Assembly: GCA_903813345.2 (NCBI GenBank)
Contig: CAIIXF020000001.1
Coordinates: 60,343,885 to 60,407,884, forward strand
DNA: 64,000 nt
Direction of reading: 5' to 3'
DNA from: Owenia fusiformis
Taxonomy: Eukaryota; Annelida; Polychaeta; Sabellida; Oweniidae
Positions 58,541 to 64,000 of this stretch are shown here, piece after piece. The notes under the pieces were generated by a model. That model was given only the letters and a program-made list of their open reading frames with translations, was not told the DNA's origin and did no database searches. Numbering within the stretch: the first letter of the stretch is position 1; the number at the start of each line of letters is the position of its first letter. Position numbers and translations under genes: made by a program.

Positions 58541-61140
58541 TTTTTTTTTTTATTGGATCTTACACATACATCATACATAATATACATACATGTTCATATA
58601 ATTATTTAACATTTTTACAATAGATACTATTTTGAACAGCTCATCTCCATGTACAGAGGATTTCCAAATAATATAATTTACAAATGTTTACATCACAATA
58701 GCACAATAGTCTTCAAGAACATATGGGTTACCATGGTTTTATAATATATACTCCATACCTTAAATATATGATATATTATTTTACATTTTACAAATAGATA
58801 CTATTTTCAACAGCTCATCTCCATGTGTACAGAGAATTTCCAAACAATATAATTTACAAGTGTTTACATCACAATTGCACAATAGTCTTTAATAACATAC
58901 CATATATGTTACCACAGTTTTATTATATATACTCCATACCTTAAATTGATACAGAGTTATTGGCTTAATAGTTCAATAACCCATCTCCAAGTCTTATTGA
59001 AGGTTTCTTGCATATCATTTAAATTTGCGATGTTTTGTTCATCTTTGATTTTATATTTTATGATTTCCTTTATTTGGATAAAAGTGATTTTAGTTTTAAT
59101 CAGTCTAGATTTATGTATTAGACTTTTTGTATACAAGATACAAAAATTTATGGCTTTAGTTTTATCCTCGTTTTCTTCATCTAATTTTCCTATAATAATG
59201 TCTTTGTTTGTTAAATCAACATTGAAGAAAATTTTGAAATCGTCCCAAATCTTGGCAGAGTTTGGGCACTCAATATAAAAATGTATGGTATCATCAATTT
59301 TGTCATTATTGCATATATCGCACAAATTTGAATTTTTGATCTTCTTTTGAGTTAAAAAGTTATTGTTTGGCGTTAGATTTAAAATGAGTTTGTATTGAAA
59401 ACATTGTATTCTTGGTTCACGTACAGTCTTAAAAGGCAAAGTGAAAATGTGTTTCCATTCTTCTTCTGAGACATTAAATTTTGTAGTTAGGAATTTCTTA
59501 TCAGTTGGTTCCTTGAATAAATCCTCTATGAGATACCAATTAGTTTTAGTTTTAATAGCATTGACGTTGATTGTGTGGTCTTTAATTTGAAGTTCTCCAT
59601 TTTTAAGTTTCTTATTATTTGGATTATTTCTAATTAATTGTTTCCATGTATGTGGTATTGCGTGGATTAAGCCATAAAAGGTAACGAAGGGTGAATTAAT
59701 GTTGTATTTAAGAGAGAATTCGTTAAATCCAAGGAATTCGTTATTGTTAACAAGGTCTTTAATTTGAAGAATACCCTTGTTTATCCAATTAGCATAACTC
59801 ACAGTTCGATTATTAATTTTTATAAAATCATTGTTCCAAATATACTCATTTAAGGCGAGTTCCTTATTATATGGCTCTTTATTATGTAAAGATCTCCATG
59901 TTTCCATAATACTGAAGTAAAAAGGTGGTAATCTAGCCAAGGTTTCTACTGGAAATTTAGATTGAAAGATTGCCTCAGGCTGTAGATTTGGAAAGGAACT
60001 GTAAAAATATTGTTTCCATTTGCAAGGTCTGCTTTGGAATAACCTTTTTACCCATTGAATTTGTAATGCTTTTATTTGCGACTCAAAATGTAAACTTTTG
60101 ATCCCACCTTTTTCTATTTTGCCTATAGTTGTTAAACTACTGATAAGTGGAGGTTTTTTGTTCCACAGAAAATTGTTAATGATGTTTTGAACTTTATTGA
60201 TGATGTGCTTTGGTACAAGTATTATTGATGCTAAGTAAGTAAGTTTTGAAATGGCTAGAGCTTTAATGAGCACATTTTTCCCTATTAAGCTAAGATTCCT
60301 CCATTCCCATATTTTAAATAAGTTTTCTATAGCTTTGATTTTAGGGGAAAAATTACGATCGTTCCGTTCATCTATATTATGGCTAAACCACACTCCGAGT
60401 GTGTAGAAAGATTCATTGTTAATTTTAATTTCCGATACAAGACTTTTGGGTACAATTTGTGGAGGATTTGTTTTAAATTGTCCTAACCATCTACCTTCTG
60501 TTTTTTGCAAGTTGGGCTTAAGGCCAGAAATTTCTGAAAAGGTTCTTAAAATCTGAAGGGCTCTTTCGGTTGATGCTATGGAGTTCATGAAAAAAGTTGT
60601 ATCATCAGCAAACATTGAAATTTTTACTTCGGTATTATTTAAGAGAATGCCTCCAATTTCGTTATTTTGTCTAATAGATATGGCTAGTATTTCCGCTACG
60701 ATTATGAAAAGGTATGCCGATAGGGGGCATCCTTGACGGACTCCCCTGGATGGTGAAAACATAGTTGATTGATACCCATTATTTGTTATACATGTTTGAG
60801 CATTTTTGTAAAAGGTTTTTACCCATTTAATCAGTGTCCCGCCAAAATTGAATAATGTAAGAGCTTTCTCAATAAATTCCAGTTTACCGAATCAAAGGCT
60901 TTTTCGAAGTCAATTTGAAGAAGTAAGCCAGGGATGTTACCTTGGTCAGTGAATTCTAAGATATCTTCTATAAGTCTTATATTTTCCCCTATGTATCTGT
61001 CCGTTACATAAGCAGATTGGTCGGCGTTAATTATAGATGTTAAAGTTTTACGTATCCTATTCGCGATTGATTTAGTACCTATTTTATAGTCGGTGTTCAA
61101 TAGAGTAATTGGCCTCCAATTTTTAAGGAATAATCTAATT
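58541..61140 (-). mobile_element. 5'-truncated L1/Tx1-like LINE
   Basis: Reverse transcriptase in two frames: 60831-61100 (AYVTDRYIGENIRLIEDI, IDFEKAFDSVNW) and 58957-60762 (GVRQGCPLSAYLF, MFADDTTFF). A one-base-type frameshift near 60860 separates them. The FADD box and the C-terminal Cys/His motif (LCDICNNDKIDDTIHFYIEC) suggest the L1/Tx1 group. The 3' UTR carries a tandem duplication of about 175 bp (58608-58780 and 58786-58950, both with CAGCTCATCTCCATGT). An A-tail, read as T at 58541-58553, marks the 3' end. The endonuclease and ORF1 are missing through 5' truncation. Confidence 0.88.
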
Positions 61141-61227
61141 TTGAGATTAGGTCAGTTGATTTGAACCCACTAGTACTTCTTAGCAACTTTAAACAATGCA
61201 GTTATGTACCCGCGTTTTCATTGGTTA

Positions 61228-62032
61228 CCCCCCTATCACACCAAACTAGTTCTTACCCGTTCTTGCCAGTCCTACGAAAACGTCGTAAAACGGGCTCAAT
61301 CTGGCTGTGGTCGGGAAATATGTCTGAAATAATTAGCTTCTTCGTTCTTAATAAACAGTCTTCAATACGTCCATCTCGTTCGCAGTTCGTTCAGGTCGCA
61401 CCACGTCGGTGTGCAACGTCGTAGAACGCGTCCCTTAGTCTAGAAGGTCAACATGACCTGATTACAGAACGGTATGGTCGCCATCGAATTTTGAATAGAT
61501 TCAAAATTTTAAAATCTTATTCCCGTCTGAGAACGTTCATAAAGTTCGTAAATAGTCCTTAGAAAGTTGCAGCTACGTTCATTCCGTTCGCACACAGTTT
61601 AAAACCAGTTTTGAAGAACGCAATGGCAACTTGTTTGGTGTAATAGCTATATTTTTGCTAACTCGTTCATAAGCAGTGTTAAATACGTTCTTAATCAGTT
61701 TAAACCCGTTTGCAATTAGTTCTACCTCGTTCTCAACACGTCCTCAGACAGTTCAACTCGTTGTTAAAACGTCCCTAGTAGGATTGAAGTACGACGGTTC
61801 CGTTCGTGGTACGTCCAGCTCGTCGTTATTACGTTGTCACTCGTTCTAATTGTAAAACGTGACGAGAACATTTTGAGCATTGTCTAAGTTCTAGAGGACC
61901 TACCCGTTCGAGTACGTTCGATGAAGTTTGTAAATAGATCCCAAACAGTTCTTAGTAGGTTCAGTCCGTTCGTACACAGTTGAAGCCCGTTTTCGAGAAC
62001 GTAGTGAGAACTAGTTTGGTGTGATAGTAGGG
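61228..62032 (-). mobile_element. 805-bp dimeric MITE, copy 2
   Basis: Inverted copy of 28468-29278 with the same TCACACCAAACTAGTTCT ends and the internal half-boundary. The identity is high by eye over the full length. Confidence 0.9.
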
Positions 62033-62897
62033 TAAGTGAACATGGTATATTCAACTGGGGATTATGACATATTCACCTGCGAAATATGACAAATATTTGT
62101 AACGTGTTAGACGCACTTCACTGATATGAATCAAACACACGCAGATGAATTTTTGAAAATATTTTTATTTCGATCTTATATGTTCTATGCTCCATAAATG
62201 TTCAGTCTTATCTATACAGCCTATCAACAACTTTCACATCAGATGTTATATAATTCTGTGACGTGTGTTAACCCCTACAATGTATCTAGCATTCCAAGTT
62301 TTTTTATTGAAACATGTGGTAGTATTCACATCGATTGAAACGCATTTATTATTCATTATCTACAACTCCGAGTATAAGCACATACTGATACCGACATAAC
62401 AAACGAATGGTTTGATCGTGTTGATTTATACAAATTACTAGTGCCGTGTGCTCATCAATGGCCCAATCGTACTCTGTGATTTTAATCAATATGGACAATA
62501 AAGAGAATTATGTAGCACTATTTGATACATCATTGATGTGAGTATCTTTTAATTAGTTTCATCCTATTCATGATCAGAACATAATGTATGTGCAATGTCA
62601 AAGTCAAAGGTATATATTTCCGTTGGAAAGTGTATAAACCTAATGTGCAAACCAAATATGACAGTTGCACTTTGGGACACACGATATATGAGAGAGGTAG
62701 GAGAAAAACAAATTAGTTTATCACGTCCTATTGCATTTACTTGATCATTTGAACCCAATCAGAACATCGCAATTAAAGATGTTAAAGTGATATCGAACCA
62801 ACTAGATCATAAATCTATTGATCAACTCCCACATTTTTACGTATTTGGTAGCTTATTGTGAGAAACTAAAGTTGTAGACTTAGTTTGTAAATTTCCT
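62033..62897. other. 3' flank of the small right-end gene
   Basis: No gene recognised. AATAAA-type signals on the minus strand near 62300 and 62165 could serve the gene that ends at 62898. Confidence 0.35.
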
Positions 62898-63589
62898 TCA
62901 GCATACTTCCTCAATGTCCATCACCTCGGAGGAATCGTCTTTTCCATTGTCAATTTGAGTCTTGGTTTCAGGCTCGGTGGAATTGTCTTTGGTTGGTGTG
63001 TTCCTGGCACTTGGTACAGGTGTGATTCTCTTACTGAGTCTCCCCTTGCTACCACCACTGGACGACCTCTCCTCTGTTTCTAGCTGGAGTGAAGTGACAG
63101 GGGTACTATGACCAGATTTAATTGTCACATTTTTTGAACTCTTCCCATTCCCTTTATTTCTCTCAATTGCTTTTTTACCATCTATACTATTCTCGTAGAT
63201 TGATCGTTCGACTTTATCCAGTCTTTTCACCAAGAAGTTTAGCTCTTGTGACAAGCCTGTAGTTTTTTTGCTTCGCCAAGTTGCATCCTTTAGTGGTATA
63301 CTAGTAGTTACTGTATCTGGTCTAATAGGAAGATTTGTGAACTCCATACTTGGGTTACGATTGTTTTGTCCATTTATGCTGCCCATATGGTCATCCTCTT
63401 TGGAAGACCCGCTGCCCATCTGACTACCTACAAAATGGATTTTAGTATTATCTGTTGCCCATGGCTTTCTTATAAAGATAAATGCAAAAATACCATTAAG
63501 ATAGCTGCTAGATTTATCATTAATAACGCAGAGGCGAGTAGGTAGTTACCAGTTCCACCACCAGGTGGCTCGTTCGGGTCAGATAGCAT
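62898..63589 (-). CDS. small hydrophilic Ser/Thr/Lys-rich protein of unknown function, two exons
   Basis: Exon 1 coding part 63550-63589 (MLSDPNEPPGGGTG) and exon 2 62898-63427, joined by GTAACT...TTTTGTAG, give 189 residues in one frame. The protein is polar, with basic Lys-rich and acidic segments, a short amphipathic stretch (LSQELNFLVKRLDKVERSI) that may form a coil, and Ser/Thr-Pro sites (STPVTS, ITPVPSARNTPTK). If translation instead began at the second-exon ATG (63419), the protein would start MGSGSSKE, a good N-myristoylation signature. I recognise no family. Further 5' exons are possible. Confidence 0.62.
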
Positions 63590-64000
63590 GACGGGTGATA
63601 GTAGAAAGTCCCATTTAACTTAAATTACATCTGTTTTAGTGGTTCAATTTTCATATCATCCTTATGTATCTGATAGTTATGCAAATTATAATATGTCCAG
63701 TAAAAGAAAATGTTATCTGTCCAATACAAGAAAAGATATTTCACTTTTTGTGATTTTGTAACATGGGGTCTATGGAGAATCTCCCCAAACTAGAAGTCAC
63801 ATTTAAAATTATGTCAAAGTTGATAAACACTTTTTGAAACAATATTTCAAGATATACTTTTACATGTATATTTCAAATATGACATCATTTTGACTGAATT
63901 TTGAATATCTATGACGTAAATAAAGATTATTTCTACTCGGTCAATTTGGTCATCTTGGGAGAAGGTGTAGACTCAGTCCATTACAATGAAATAATCGTAT
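63590..64000. other. upstream flank of the small right-end gene
   Basis: Probably 5' UTR or promoter of the leftward gene. No distinct element recognised. Confidence 0.3.

Overview
The window is animal nuclear DNA. It is AT-rich, its genes are split by GT-AG introns, and most of its length is transposable elements. The families present (IPT-containing MET/RON-like receptor tyrosine kinases, a Ly6/uPAR-type surface protein, CR1/Jockey-like and L1/Tx1-like LINEs, a Ty3/Gypsy-type Gag, many MITEs) fit a marine invertebrate such as a non-vertebrate deuterostome or a lophotrochozoan. I cannot name the phylum from the sequence alone.

Positions 1-25300 hold two tandem minus-strand paralogues of a MET-like receptor tyrosine kinase. 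Gene B (14217-25291) is complete: 16 reconstructed exons keep one reading frame and give 865 residues. Gene A (152-9593) shares the exon architecture and runs off the left edge after its catalytic-loop exon. Both have a signal peptide, IPT/TIG modules, one membrane helix and a kinase domain, but no Sema domain that I can see. Their introns carry MITEs, a 50-bp minisatellite and a small triplication of one exon edge. Between the genes lies a 53-bp satellite with alternating A/B monomers, split by a 5'-truncated LINE.

Positions 25300-30670 hold a plus-strand Ly6-type gene. Its intron contains an 0.8-kb dimeric MITE, and an inverted copy of that MITE lies at 61228-62032.

Positions 30673-47770 form a three-layer nest. 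A small TIR element was split by a CR1/Jockey-like LINE (10-bp target duplication). The LINE's ORF1 was later split by a 10.3-kb LTR element (4-bp target duplication). That element has 2,664-bp LTRs differing at three substitutions and two homopolymer lengths, a primer site matching tRNA-Leu, and a single long Gag ORF with no pol. The LINE ORF2 is open for 1,259 codons, and its hydrophobic N-terminal region ends in a 2A-like motif with His in place of the usual Asn.

Positions 47770-64000 are mostly repeats: a large fold-back element, a 19-bp minisatellite, several MITEs, a short duplication with deletion, and a 5'-truncated L1/Tx1-like LINE. At the right end is a two-exon gene for a small unrecognised, hydrophilic, Ser/Thr/Lys-rich protein. 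The host genes form no visible pathway together beyond the paralogous kinase pair. The richest biology is in the nested retroelements and the kinase duplication.
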